From contig NZ_NHSH01000061.1 of NCBI RefSeq assembly GCF_016653315.1, positions 310,001 through 374,000 on the forward strand: a stretch of DNA of 64,000 nt, read 5' to 3'. This DNA comes from Halochromatium roseum. GTDB taxonomy: Bacteria > Pseudomonadota > Gammaproteobacteria > Chromatiales > Chromatiaceae. Shown here piece by piece: positions 21,085 through 29,669 of this stretch. Below the pieces are notes generated by a model. That model searched no databases and was not told the origin of the DNA. It saw only the letters and a list, made by a program, of their open reading frames with translations. The stretch's first letter is position 1; each line of letters starts with the position of its first letter. Both the position numbers and the translations under genes were made by a program.

Positions 21085-22071
21085 ATGATGAATGAGCCTG
21101 ATACCGCGCAACCAGCCAACGGTTGGGAAAGGGCTTGCCGCTCGGCCTCCCCGCTGCGCTTCATCGACTTCAATCTGCGGAGTATCGGGCAGGTGATGTT
21201 TCAGGACAACCCGCTCTCGGGGTTGTTCTTCTTTGCCGCCATCGGCTGGGGCGCGTTCATCGCCGGGGCGCTTGAGATCGCGATCGCCGGTCTGCTCGCG
21301 CTGCTCGTCGCCTCGCTGACGGCACTTTGGCTGCGGGTCGAGACCGCGCCATTACACGCCGGTCTCTATGGCTTCAATGCCTATCTGCTCGGCATCGCCT
21401 TGGCCACCTTTCTCGACCCCTCGCCGCTGCTTTGGGTCTATGTCGTGCTTGGCGGCGCGGTCTCGGTGATCGCCACCCGAGCGGCGACCCGGGTCATGCT
21501 GACCTGGGGAATCTCGGCGCTGACCGCGCCCTTCATCCTCATCAGCTGGCTCCTACTGCTGTCCTCGAACGGATTCTCCAGCGTGCCGGCCGGGGCCTTG
21601 CCGACCAGTGGCCTGATTCAGCCGATCCCGGCCGAGGCCGCCGATCCGCTGCGCATCCTCGACTTCCTCCAGGGCATCCTGATCAGCGTTTCGCAGGTGT
21701 TCGTGAAGGGTGACGGCATCGCCGCGCTGCTGATCCTGATCGGGCTCGCCATTGGCTCCATCGCCGCCGCTGGCTATGCGCTGGCCGCGGCCTTGATCTC
21801 GGTGGTCGTCGCGCATCTGCTGGGCGCGGAAAGCCAGCTCATCACCGGCGGCCTGTTCGGCTTCAACCCGATCCTCACCGCGATCGCGGTCGGCACCGTC
21901 TTCGCGCGTCCCGGTCTGCGCTCTGGCCTCTATGCGCTGCTCGCGACCATCGTCACCGTCCTCGTGCAAGGCGCGATGGTCGCCGTCGCCACGCCCTTTG
22001 CCATCCCCACGCTCACCGCCTCATTCGTGCTGGTCACTTGGCTGTTTTTGCTGGCCAAGCCAGCGCCCTGA
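21085..22071 (+). CDS. Urea transporter (UT/SLC14 family channel)
   Basis: Membrane channel for passive urea uptake, 328 residues with about ten helices in two related halves. Family features: MFQDNPLSGLFFFAAI near the start, AGLYGFNAYLLGIALATFL in the first half and GGLFGFNPILTAIAVGTVF in the second, the repeat that lines the urea pore. GGGAGG precedes the double ATG at 21085/21088. Forty-six bases after ureD, so it is almost certainly part of the urease operon and supplies the substrate. Confidence 0.93.
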   Translation: MMNEPDTAQPANGWERACRSASPLRFIDFNLRSIGQVMFQDNPLSGLFFFAAIGWGAFIAGALEIAIAGLLALLVASLTALWLRVETAPLHAGLYGFNAYLLGIALATFLDPSPLLWVYVVLGGAVSVIATRAATRVMLTWGISALTAPFILISWLLLLSSNGFSSVPAGALPTSGLIQPIPAEAADPLRILDFLQGILISVSQVFVKGDGIAALLILIGLAIGSIAAAGYALAAALISVVVAHLLGAESQLITGGLFGFNPILTAIAVGTVFARPGLRSGLYALLATIVTVLVQGAMVAVATPFAIPTLTASFVLVTWLFLLAKPAP

Positions 22072-22260
22072 AATACCGCCTTCCAGCGTGAGATAGACGT
22101 CACTGATCGCGTTCAGAGCCTACGCGATCACAACGACCTTCAGTTGGACTACTCTATCCGTTGGACTACTCTAAGCGTTCATAATGACGCGCCAAGTCCG
22201 CAAGAAACGACGGTTTGCGGGCGGGCTTCGAGTCGGCTTAACGATCCCCACACAGGCTCT

Positions 22261-22584
22261 ATGCTCAACCAAGATCAAATCCAGGCTGCCGTCCAGCGGC
22301 TGGTCGTCCAGCTCTCGCAGCCGGCGCGCGTGATCCTCTTCGGCTCTTACGCACGCGATCAGGCGCATGCCGACTCCGACCTCGACCTGCTCGTTATCGA
22401 GCGCAGGCTGCCGGATAAGCCGGCCGAATACTTGAGGCTCAAGCAGGCCATCGGACGCGTTGGCGTTGGGATCGATCTACTGCTGATGTCGGCGAGAGAG
22501 TTTGAGCGCCGCCGGCAGGTACCAGGCACCTTGGCCTATTGGGCCAGCAAGGAAGGGCGCGTGATTCATGAATCCCTTCATTGA
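22261..22584 (+). CDS. MNT-type nucleotidyltransferase antitoxin
   Basis: Minimal nucleotidyltransferase of 107 residues. The Pol-beta-type catalytic motif VILFGSYARDQAHADSDLDLLV (GSx10-SDxDL) is complete, and a third acidic residue is available in GIDLLLMS. Such MntA-like enzymes AMPylate and silence a HEPN RNase encoded next to them. The HEPN gene indeed overlaps its end by 17 bases. ATG at 22261 is chosen because the domain begins directly after it. Confidence 0.88.
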   Translation: MLNQDQIQAAVQRLVVQLSQPARVILFGSYARDQAHADSDLDLLVIERRLPDKPAEYLRLKQAIGRVGVGIDLLLMSAREFERRRQVPGTLAYWASKEGRVIHESLH

Positions 22585-22969
22585 GGAGGCAGAACGCCTG
22601 CTGCGGCTTGCTCGCAAAGATCGCCTCGCCTGCAAGCTGCTACTGCCCGTCGAGGAGCTCGCATCCAGTGTGGCAAGCTTCCATGCCCAGCAGGCCGCGG
22701 AGAAGGCCCTCAAGGCGGTGATGGCGCTGCATGGCATCGGCTTCCGCCGCGTGCACGATCTTGAAGAGCTGGCATCCCGCCTGTCAGCGTCAGGTCATCC
22801 AGCGCCGGTTCCAGAGGCCCAGCTCAGCTGCCTGACGCCTTATGCCGTCGAGTTTCGCTACAACGACGATCCAACCCCCATGATCGAGCCCAGTGAGGCC
22901 CTCGCGTTGGCGGATCAACTGCTTGATTGGGCGCAAGACCAGCTGGCTAACGCGCGCAAGTCACTGTAA
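22568..22969 (+). CDS. HEPN-domain toxin partner
   Basis: 133-residue all-helical HEPN protein. FHAQQAAEKALKAVMALHGIGFRRVHDLEELASRL is the standard core of the PF05168 group. The strict RxxxxH nuclease motif of HepT toxins is not obvious here (FRRVHDL has a shorter spacing), so RNase activity is uncertain. It forms a pair with the overlapping upstream nucleotidyltransferase and is predicted to act as the toxin of a MNT/HEPN module. Confidence 0.85.
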   Translation: MNPFIEEAERLLRLARKDRLACKLLLPVEELASSVASFHAQQAAEKALKAVMALHGIGFRRVHDLEELASRLSASGHPAPVPEAQLSCLTPYAVEFRYNDDPTPMIEPSEALALADQLLDWAQDQLANARKSL

Positions 22970-23008
22970 TGAATTGATGATCGCAGCAGATGGAGCGAAC
23001 ACCAAACG

Positions 23009-23935
23009 ATGCAGATCGAACGCGTCATGCGCCTACGCAGCGAGCTGGAGGCCCGGCTACTCCGGCTCTCGGTGGCCGCAACTCTGGTCATCGCCGGGCT
23101 TGGGGTGCTGCTCGGGCTCTGGGCGCGCTCACCGGCGATCCTCTTCGATGGCCTGTTTGCGCTGATCGACGCGGCGATCACCTGGCTGACGCTGCTGGTG
23201 GCGCGCCTGGTCGCTAGCCAAGGCGATGATCGGCGGTTCCAGTATGGCTTCTGGCACCTAGAGCCCTTGGTCATCGCGCTCAAGGCCTCGACCCTGATCG
23301 TGCTGGTGGCCTATGCCTTTCTCAGCGCGGTCAATAGCCTGCTCAAGGGCGGCTACGAGCCGGAGTTCGGCATCGCGCTGAGCTATGCGGCGCTGGTCAC
23401 GCTGATCTCGTTCGGGATCTGGTGGTGGCTGCGCGGCCAGGCCAATCGCATCGATTCCGGTCTGGTGCGCCTCGATGTCAAGGCCTGGCTGCTGTCGGCC
23501 TTGATGGGCTGTGCGCTGCTGCTCGCCTTCGCCGTGGCGCTAGCGATTCAGGGCACCGCTGCCGAGGGTCTGATCCGCTTCATCGATCCGCTGGCGCTGG
23601 CGCTGATCACGCTGCTGCTGTTGCCGATGCCATTTCGTGAGGCGCGCGAGTCGTTCGCTGAGATCCTGCAGATCAGCCCGGCCGATCTCGACGCCCATCT
23701 CAGCGCGCTGATGACCGACTTCATCAAGCGCCACGGCTTTCTCGACTATCGCAGCTATCTCGCCAAGGCCGGACGCGCGCGCTTCATCGAGATCTCGATC
23801 TTGGTGCCAGCGGAGCGAGCGCTGACGCTGACCGAGATCGACGCACTGCGCGATGAGATTGGCGCTGCGATCGGCGGCGCCGGTCCGGACCGCTGGCTGA
23901 CCATCACCTTCACCGCTGATCCGGCACAATTGTGA
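23009..23935 (+). CDS. Cation diffusion facilitator (CDF) family transporter
   Basis: 308-residue membrane protein with six helices and a cytoplasmic C-terminal domain. ILFDGLFALIDAAITWLTLLVARL corresponds to CDF helix 2 with its metal-site Asp residues, RFQYGFWHLEPLVIALKA to the loop after it, and RLDVKAWLLSALMG to helix 5. The helix-5 site reads DxxxW rather than the common HxxxD, so the transported ion may differ from Zn2+/Fe2+. It lies between two toxin-antitoxin pairs with no operon partner evident. Confidence 0.82.
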   Translation: MQIERVMRLRSELEARLLRLSVAATLVIAGLGVLLGLWARSPAILFDGLFALIDAAITWLTLLVARLVASQGDDRRFQYGFWHLEPLVIALKASTLIVLVAYAFLSAVNSLLKGGYEPEFGIALSYAALVTLISFGIWWWLRGQANRIDSGLVRLDVKAWLLSALMGCALLLAFAVALAIQGTAAEGLIRFIDPLALALITLLLLPMPFREARESFAEILQISPADLDAHLSALMTDFIKRHGFLDYRSYLAKAGRARFIEISILVPAERALTLTEIDALRDEIGAAIGGAGPDRWLTITFTADPAQL

Positions 23936-23968
23936 TGACGAACAAGATGTGCAGCTGACGTTTCCGCC

Positions 23969-24310
23969 TCAGGCCGCAGCGTCTGACAGCTCATGTCGCA
24001 CGGCGCGCTCCATCAGCGCATTGAGACTGATCCCCTCGGCCTGCGCCATGGTAGCGGCCGCTTGATGGAGGTCGGGCGGTAGGCGCACCACGAATTTACC
24101 GCTGGCTGGTTTGCGCACGGCACGGCCGTGCTTCTCGCACAGCTCGATGAAAAAATCCAAAGACGCCTTGAACTCACGGCGCAGCTCCTCGGGATTCTTG
24201 CCGTAGAAATCCGCACCGCCATTGAGTCCCTGAATCTCGCCTCGGAACTCATCGGTCTCTGGGTTGTACCGGATGACGGCTGTATAGCCGTCCAACGTCA
24301 TGGTGTTCAT
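23969..24310 (-). CDS. hicB: HicB-family antitoxin
   Basis: 113 residues. MTLDGYTAVIRYNPETDEFRGEIQGLNG is the partly degenerate RNase-H fold of HicB, followed by PEELRREFKASLDFFIELCEKHGR and a ribbon-helix-helix DNA-binding end (GKFVVRLPPDLHQAAATMAQAEGISLNALMERAV). The ATG at 24310 overlaps the hicA stop (ATGA), the usual toxin-first order. It should bind HicA and repress the operon through the palindrome at 24575-24601. Confidence 0.9.
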   Translation of the reverse strand: MNTMTLDGYTAVIRYNPETDEFRGEIQGLNGGADFYGKNPEELRREFKASLDFFIELCEKHGRAVRKPASGKFVVRLPPDLHQAAATMAQAEGISLNALMERAVRHELSDAAA

Positions 24311-24570
24311 CATGATGGTGTCACTCCATGGTCCGCTAGCCAATCGCGCACTGCCGCGACCGCGCCCTTGTCCATCACCGGCGCCGGGTGCGACTTGTGC
24401 AGCACGCGTGTTTCGTCAAACAGCAGCACGCCGATGCGCGAGCCTTCGCGGTTGTACTCGACCGTGGCACCGAGCGCTTCCAGCAGCATAAGCACGTCCT
24501 GGAATTTCACGCTGCCCGAGACCGGGCGCTTGAACAGCAGCTCGAGCGTTTTGGTATGCTTGCGTTTCAC
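24310..24570 (-). CDS. hicA: HicA-family toxin
   Basis: 86 residues, a little longer than typical HicA (about 60-80). KTLELLFKRPVSGSVKFQDVLMLLEALGATVEYNREGSR and LHKSHPAPVMDKGAVAAVRDWL show the double-stranded-RNA-binding-like fold; the His of KSHPAP is the catalytic His of mRNA-cleaving HicA proteins. First gene of the pair; a perfect palindrome sits five bases before its ATG. Confidence 0.88.
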   Translation of the reverse strand: MKRKHTKTLELLFKRPVSGSVKFQDVLMLLEALGATVEYNREGSRIGVLLFDETRVLHKSHPAPVMDKGAVAAVRDWLADHGVTPS

Positions 24571-24574
24571 CGCT

Positions 24575-24601
24575 TCATAGTATCATTTTTTGATACTATG
24601 A
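24575..24601 (-). promoter_or_regulatory. Palindromic operator/promoter of hicAB
   Basis: TCATAGTATCA and TGATACTATGA form perfect 11-base arms around a TTTTT spacer directly upstream of hicA. The arm contains a GATACT that could serve as a -10 box. The position and AT-richness in a GC-rich region fit an autoregulatory operator bound by the HicB ribbon-helix-helix domain. Confidence 0.75.
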
Positions 24602-24848
24602 CAACATCCCCTAATCCTCGCGCGAACGGCTGAACCGCATCGGTGTGCTGGAAGCCGGGGCGCGGGGATTTCGTCGCCTTCCACTTCGATGGGCGGCGAT
24701 TTGAAGCTTGGGGCACAAAGACGGCCTGAGGTCGCGGTCAGTGCGTCGGCATCGAGTTGCTGCAGACCAACCTTCCCGACGCGAGCTTGGCAGGGCCGCC
24801 GCAAGGTCATAAACTGCATTTGTCGCAACTCGCCACAGGAGCCGCACC

Positions 24849-25061
24849 ATGAGCGTATCCATTCGCATCGACGAACGGCTGTATGCCGCTGCCAAATCAC
24901 AGGCCAGCGCCGAAATGCGCTCGATCCCGCAGCAGATTGCTTACTGGGCCAAGGTAGGCCGGGCAGCGCTCGATAACCCCGATCTGCCCATCGAGCTGGT
25001 GCGTGATACGCTGCAAGCGCTCGAAGAACCCTCGGAACCCTTCGACTTGCCAGCACCATGA
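24849..25061 (+). CDS. ParD-like antitoxin
   Basis: 70 residues. MSVSIRIDERLYAAAKSQASAEMRSIPQQIAYWAKVGRAALDNPDLP matches the ParD-like antitoxin family (a ribbon-helix-helix with RSIPQQIAYWAKVGRA). Its stop overlaps the toxin start (ATGA), so the two are translationally coupled. Presumed to bind and neutralise the downstream RelE-like protein and to repress its own promoter. Confidence 0.88.
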   Translation: MSVSIRIDERLYAAAKSQASAEMRSIPQQIAYWAKVGRAALDNPDLPIELVRDTLQALEEPSEPFDLPAP

Positions 25062-25330
25062 CGCCAACGCTCGCGCAGCGTCCTGCCTTCAAGCGAGCCT
25101 ACAAGAAGCTCCATCCCAATCAGCGCGAGGCGGTACATAGCGCCATTCGCGCCATCCTCAGCGACCCCGAATGCGGTGAGGAGAAAAAGGGTGACTTGGC
25201 CGGTGTTCGGGTATTCAAGTTCGACTGCATCCATCAAACATTTCTACTCGCCTATACCTGGGGCGACAGCCTCTGCACGCTGCTGAGCCTGGGTCCGCAT
25301 GAAAATTTCTACCGCGACCTCAAGCGCTGA
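25058..25330 (+). CDS. RelE/ParE-superfamily toxin
   Basis: 90 residues. FKRAYKKLHPNQREAVHSAIRAILSDPECGEEKKGDLAGVRVFKFDCIHQTFLLAYTW is the RelE/ParE fold, with the typical GDL-VRVFKF strand and a final SLGPHENFYRDLKR. Encoded as the second gene of a ParD-like/RelE-like pair. Confidence 0.88.
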   Translation: MTPTLAQRPAFKRAYKKLHPNQREAVHSAIRAILSDPECGEEKKGDLAGVRVFKFDCIHQTFLLAYTWGDSLCTLLSLGPHENFYRDLKR

Positions 25331-25351
25331 GCTTCAGCCGGTACCGCTGTC

Positions 25352-26299
25352 ATGACTAAAACACGGATGCTAGCGCCTATTCGACGCCCGCTTCGACAAT
25401 TGCTCACCATCACCGTCAGCGGCGTCAATCTCTGGCTCGAGCACAACGCCTTCATTCTGGCCGGTGCGCTGGCCTTCTTCACCATCTTCTCGCTGGCGCC
25501 GACCTTGATCGTCGCGGTGACGGTGATCGGCGTCGTGCTCGGCCAAGGCGCGGCGCAGGGCGAGATCGTCGCCCAGTTGCAGGATGCGATGGGCGCCGAG
25601 GCCGCCGGCGCCATCGAGCAGGCGATCCTGATGTCGCGGCCGGAGGAGACCGGGCCGCTGCCAACGCTAGTCGGCATCGGCGCGATCCTGATCGGCGCGA
25701 CCGTGGTGTTCGGTCAACTGCGCTATTCGATGAACCTGCTCTGGGAGGTGCGTCCAAGGCCGAGTCGTGATCGCCTAGCGCCCTTCTGGCAGCTGGTGCG
25801 CACCCGACTGCTGGCGCTATTGGTCGTCTTGTTGGTCGCCCTGGTGCTGTTGCTCTACTTCGTGGTCGCGATTGCGATTCAGACCTTGGTCGGCGCCGTT
25901 GATCTGCCTGGACCACTGCAGGCGCTGCTCTTGGACTGGTTCCCAGGTGCCGCCCGCAGTCTCGCCGCGGTCCTGATCACGGCGCTGTTCATCGCCGCCT
26001 TATTCAAGATGCTCCCGGATGTGCTCTTGACCTGGCGAGATGTCCTCCCCGGCGCCCTGGTCACGGCATTGCTGCTCACTCTCGGCCGTTATGGCATCGC
26101 CCTCTATCTCGCCGAGACCGCGATTACCTCGACCTATGGCGCCGCCGCCTCGCTGTTGGTGATCCTGTTCTGGGTCTACTTCTCCGCCCTGCTGCTGTTG
26201 CTCGGCGTGGCGCTAACCCGCGCCGAGCTGAGCGCCCGCAATCGGCCCATCGTGCCACGTGCATCGGCGGTGAGGGTGATTCAACAGCAGGTCGTCTGA
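25352..26299 (+). CDS. YihY/BrkB family inner-membrane protein
   Basis: 315 residues with six helices. HNAFILAGALAFFTIFSLAPTLIVAVTVIG, the LPDVLLTWRDVLPGALVTALLLTLGRYGIALYL segment and STYGAAASLLVILFWVYFSALLLLLG are diagnostic of the family once mislabelled ribonuclease BN. The function is not known; roles in transport or envelope have been proposed for relatives. The last codons overlap a 13-nt tandem repeat that fills the gap to the next gene. Confidence 0.92.
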   Translation: MTKTRMLAPIRRPLRQLLTITVSGVNLWLEHNAFILAGALAFFTIFSLAPTLIVAVTVIGVVLGQGAAQGEIVAQLQDAMGAEAAGAIEQAILMSRPEETGPLPTLVGIGAILIGATVVFGQLRYSMNLLWEVRPRPSRDRLAPFWQLVRTRLLALLVVLLVALVLLLYFVVAIAIQTLVGAVDLPGPLQALLLDWFPGAARSLAAVLITALFIAALFKMLPDVLLTWRDVLPGALVTALLLTLGRYGIALYLAETAITSTYGAAASLLVILFWVYFSALLLLLGVALTRAELSARNRPIVPRASAVRVIQQQVV

Positions 26300-26336
26300 G
26301 CAGGTCGTCTGAGCAGGCCGTTTGAGCAGGTTGTCT
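26286..26336. repeat. 13-nt tandem repeat between brkB-like gene and histidine kinase
   Basis: Four copies of gagcaggtcgtct with substitutions. The first copy forms the last codons of the upstream gene and the rest fill the gap up to the kinase start. Confidence 0.85.
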
Positions 26337-26340
26337 TAAG

Positions 26341-29300
26341 GTGCCCCAAGCTGAAGCCCCCGCATCGGTGATCTGCACGCCTCCCGATCGACGAGCGCTG
26401 TTCAAGTTTCCGCTGCCCTGGCTTACGCTGCCCTGGCTTACGCTGTCCTGGCGTCTGCTGCTGTGCTCGGTGGCGATCATGACCGCGAGCACGGCGGCAA
26501 CCGCGACCTCGACGGCAACCCTGAGCGCGGATTCCGTCATGGTCCTCTCCGTCTCAAGCGCTGTCGCGACGCTTGAGACTCTCGATCTCACCGACACGAC
26601 AGCCCCCAGGTCGCTCTCAGAGCAACTGCTGATCCACAAGGAAACGCCGGCTCAAGCGCCAGAGCAGCAACAGGACCAGCAACAGGACCAGCAACAGGAC
26701 CAGCAACAGGACCAGCAACAGGATCAGCAGCAGGACCGGCAGCAGGATCAGCAACGGGCCCAGCACTCAGATCAGCGGCAGGCTCATCCGCCTGATCAGT
26801 CGCTCGTCGACAACGACCTGCAGCGAGTGCTGTCGTTGCCGCTTGAGGCCTGGACGTCCGGCGCAAGCCCAGAGGCGCGCAGCTCGGACTTCATTCCGGT
26901 CACCATGTGGATGCTCGCCGCGGTACGGAACAGCTCCGAGGCACCCATCGAGCGCTGGCTCGTGGTGGAGCCTTGGCGACTGCGCGACGTGCGGCTGTTC
27001 GTCATCGATGCCGAGACCGGAGCGATCCTGGCTCAGGCCGCGGGCGGCCAGCGCATTCCGCTCGAAGCACGCGTCATCCCGGCGCAGGAGGCGAGCTTCC
27101 CGCTCCGGCTCGCTCCCGGGCAGCACCTCCTGCTGGTGCTGCGTGTCCAGGACAAGACCTTCAGCCCGGTCTCCCTGACCTTGCACGATCCCGGGATGCG
27201 CGCACGGCAAGTCGCGCGTCTGCGCGATACCCAGGTCGCGCTGCTCGGCTTCGTCCTGGCGATCGTGCTGGTGCTGCTGGTCCAGGCTAACTGGCGCTAT
27301 ACGCTGGTGGCCTTTTGGCTGACGGCGGCGACCCTGTTCGAGCTCATCTACCTGGTGCCCCTGCTGCCCAGCCTGATACCGGCGATCAGGCCCTATATCG
27401 TGCCCATCCTGACCGCGAGCGGAGCCCTGGCGATGGCCGCGTTCGCGTTGATGACGCTGTCCTTTCTGCGGCTCTATCGCCAGCGCCTCTGGCTGGTCAT
27501 CTATGGGACTTGCATCGCCATCTTCATCGGTGTTGCGCTGATCATCCCCTGGACCGATCAGCACCATCTGGTCCGTCGCACCAGCGCCCTGACCTCGCTG
27601 GTGGTGCTCGTCCTCTGGCCAGTTGCAGCCTGGTCCGCGCGCGCCATTCGGCATCGACCCTACGGCCGTGGTCTGTTGCTCCTGTTCTGTCTTTACTGGA
27701 TCGTCGCGCTGATCCGCGTGCTGCTCGCCAACGGACTGCCGAGTCTGGATCTCACCAATGATCCGCTCATCTTGCTCTACCTGTTCGGGCTGGTGTCGTT
27801 TGCGCTCGGGGTGTTCGGCATCGACAGCCGCGGTCGACGTGACCTGGCGGCTCACCTTGAGCGGCAGTTGCATGCGCGCGAGGAGTCCGAGCGCCAGCGC
27901 AGCCTTGAGACACAGCAACAGGAAAACGCCAGGCTCGCCGCGGCGGTCGAGCAGCAAACCCGGGCCTTGCGCGAAGCCAATGCACGCGCCATCGCCGACA
28001 GCGAGGCCAAGTCCAATTTCCTCTCGACGGCCAGTCATGAGCTGCGCGCCCCGCTGCACGACCTGCTCGGCTATGCCGAGCTGCTCTCGCGCTCGATCAC
28101 GCCTGAGCAGCAGGCACAGCTCGCGGTGATCCAGAAGAGCGGCCAGCAACTGCTGCATCTGATCGACGACATCCTGGAATTCAGCCGTGGTGATGCCAAG
28201 CCGATCCTGCTGGAACCGGCACCGCTATCCCTGTCGGCCTTGGCCAGGCATCTCAAGCAGCTCTACCGGCCGCTGGCCGAGCGCGGTGGCAATCAACTCG
28301 AGATCCAGGTCGCGGTCGGCGACGGCGATTGGGTGATCGCCGATGAGCGCCGCTTGACGCAGATCCTGAGAAACCTGCTCGGCAATGCCTGCAAGTTCAC
28401 CCAGCAGGGCCGCATTGAGCTGCGCATCAGTCAGTTCGAGCCAGCAGGTCATGCCACCACCGAGCCTGACGTCAGCGCCAACGATGATGATCCTCCAGCC
28501 CATGCGGAAGCTGACGCTTTCGCCAATGCGACCGCTGATCTAGCAGCCAAACCAGTGGACGAGCAGCCCGAGAGCGGCCTGGTTCGGCTCCGGTTTGAGG
28601 TTAGTGACACCGGCATCGGTATCCCCAGCGAGCAGCAGGCGGCGATCTTCGAGCCCTTCAAACGCCTCGACCGCTACGATCGCGCGCCCGGCCTCGGTCT
28701 CGGGCTCGCGATCAGCCAGCAATTGGCGCTGGCCATGGGCGGGCGCATCCAGGTGCATAGCCAACCGGATCAGCAACCGGGGAGTCTGTTCAGCATCGAG
28801 CTAAAAATCCCCAAGGCACGCATTCTGGACGCCAGCCCTGCGCGCATCAAAACGGGCGTCATTCGCGGCTATCGGGGACCACGACGCACCCTGCTGATCG
28901 CCGATGACATGCCGAGTAGCCGTCAGTTCCTGGCTGAAAGCGTTCGCGCCTGGGGCTTTGATGTCCGACTGGCGGTGAATGGGGCGGACGCGCTCGAGCA
29001 GCTGCAAGCCGCTGATCCAATCCCCGATGCGGCCCTGATCGACCAGTTCATGCCGCAGCTCGATGGCTGGGGCTTTCTGCGTCAGGTGCGCGAATCCGCC
29101 ATGCATGCAAGGCTGCCGGTGATTCTGATCTCGGCGGCACCGCTGGAACGACCCGAGGGTCTATCGAGTGAGATCGCCTTTGATGCCGTCGCGCTCAAGC
29201 CGCTCTCGGCGCGGGCCCTGGCCGAGCTCCTCGAGCAGCAGCTCGAGCTCGATTGGGACTATGACCGCGACGAGGAGCGCAGCACCGAAGACCCCGAGCG

Positions 29301-29559
29301 CATGCCCGCCGCGGAGCAGGACGACGAATCAACCGCTCGCGCCCTGGCCGCGGCACTCGACGACGCCCAGCTCGCCGAGCTGCGCACGCTGATCTCGCTC
29401 GGCGCGGTCATCGCGATCGCCGACTGGGCCCGCGAGCGGTGTCAGTCCGATCCTGAATCCGCCCCGCTCTGGCGGGCGATCGAGCGCTACGCGGTCCAGA
29501 TCGATCTCGCCGGCCTGCGCAGCCTCGCGCGACAACATCCGCCTTCCGAGATCCGCTGA
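26341..29559 (+). CDS. Hybrid sensor histidine kinase with 7TMR-DISM sensor
   Basis: 1072-residue membrane sensor. Order: a signal-like segment (about 25-50), a Gln-rich QQQD repeat (109-140), an extracytoplasmic DISMED2-type beta domain (about 160-285), seven helices (about 297-495), a coiled coil (500-555), HisKA with phospho-accepting His566 (STASHELRAPLHDLLGYAE), HATPase_c with N682 (RNLLGNACKF) and DTGIG/GLGLGLAISQQL, a receiver with Asp855/Asp856 and phospho-Asp901 (ALIDQFMPQLDGW), and a helical C-terminal extension. The start is a GTG at 26341, with another in-frame GTG at 26368; neither has a good ribosome site. An acidic, Ala-rich insertion (about 702-745) interrupts the ATPase domain. 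A second kinase at 61979-64000 has the same C-terminal plan. Confidence 0.9.
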   Translation: MPQAEAPASVICTPPDRRALFKFPLPWLTLPWLTLSWRLLLCSVAIMTASTAATATSTATLSADSVMVLSVSSAVATLETLDLTDTTAPRSLSEQLLIHKETPAQAPEQQQDQQQDQQQDQQQDQQQDQQQDRQQDQQRAQHSDQRQAHPPDQSLVDNDLQRVLSLPLEAWTSGASPEARSSDFIPVTMWMLAAVRNSSEAPIERWLVVEPWRLRDVRLFVIDAETGAILAQAAGGQRIPLEARVIPAQEASFPLRLAPGQHLLLVLRVQDKTFSPVSLTLHDPGMRARQVARLRDTQVALLGFVLAIVLVLLVQANWRYTLVAFWLTAATLFELIYLVPLLPSLIPAIRPYIVPILTASGALAMAAFALMTLSFLRLYRQRLWLVIYGTCIAIFIGVALIIPWTDQHHLVRRTSALTSLVVLVLWPVAAWSARAIRHRPYGRGLLLLFCLYWIVALIRVLLANGLPSLDLTNDPLILLYLFGLVSFALGVFGIDSRGRRDLAAHLERQLHAREESERQRSLETQQQENARLAAAVEQQTRALREANARAIADSEAKSNFLSTASHELRAPLHDLLGYAELLSRSITPEQQAQLAVIQKSGQQLLHLIDDILEFSRGDAKPILLEPAPLSLSALARHLKQLYRPLAERGGNQLEIQVAVGDGDWVIADERRLTQILRNLLGNACKFTQQGRIELRISQFEPAGHATTEPDVSANDDDPPAHAEADAFANATADLAAKPVDEQPESGLVRLRFEVSDTGIGIPSEQQAAIFEPFKRLDRYDRAPGLGLGLAISQQLALAMGGRIQVHSQPDQQPGSLFSIELKIPKARILDASPARIKTGVIRGYRGPRRTLLIADDMPSSRQFLAESVRAWGFDVRLAVNGADALEQLQAADPIPDAALIDQFMPQLDGWGFLRQVRESAMHARLPVILISAAPLERPEGLSSEIAFDAVALKPLSARALAELLEQQLELDWDYDRDEERSTEDPERMPAAEQDDESTARALAAALDDAQLAELRTLISLGAVIAIADWARERCQSDPESAPLWRAIERYAVQIDLAGLRSLARQHPPSEIR
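26665..26760 (+). repeat. 12-nt tandem repeat encoding a QQQD linker
   Basis: Eight units of cagcaacaggac, five nearly perfect and three diverged at the 3' side. They encode QQQD repeats in the extracytoplasmic part of the histidine kinase, before the DISMED2-like domain. Confidence 0.92.
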
Positions 29560-29669
29560 AATCAGCAATCTCAGCGCAAAACTACGCTGATCGCGTCAAA
29601 AGACCGCTCGCGGCCTTGGAGGCAACGCGAGCGTGATACCGTAAACCAATCATCAAGAGGACCCTGACC

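Noticed and set aside
22144-22260. Upstream extension of the nucleotidyltransferase gene
   Set aside because: The extra residues are low-similarity and the domain starts cleanly at the ATG at 22261.
24575-24601. Hairpin considered as a rho-independent terminator
   Set aside because: The T-run is the loop, not the tail, and the hairpin sits immediately before the hicA start, which fits an operator better.
26767-28158. A 463-codon minus-strand open frame opposite the histidine kinase
   Set aside because: Antisense to conserved kinase helices, Gln/His/Arg-rich, with no recognisable domain.
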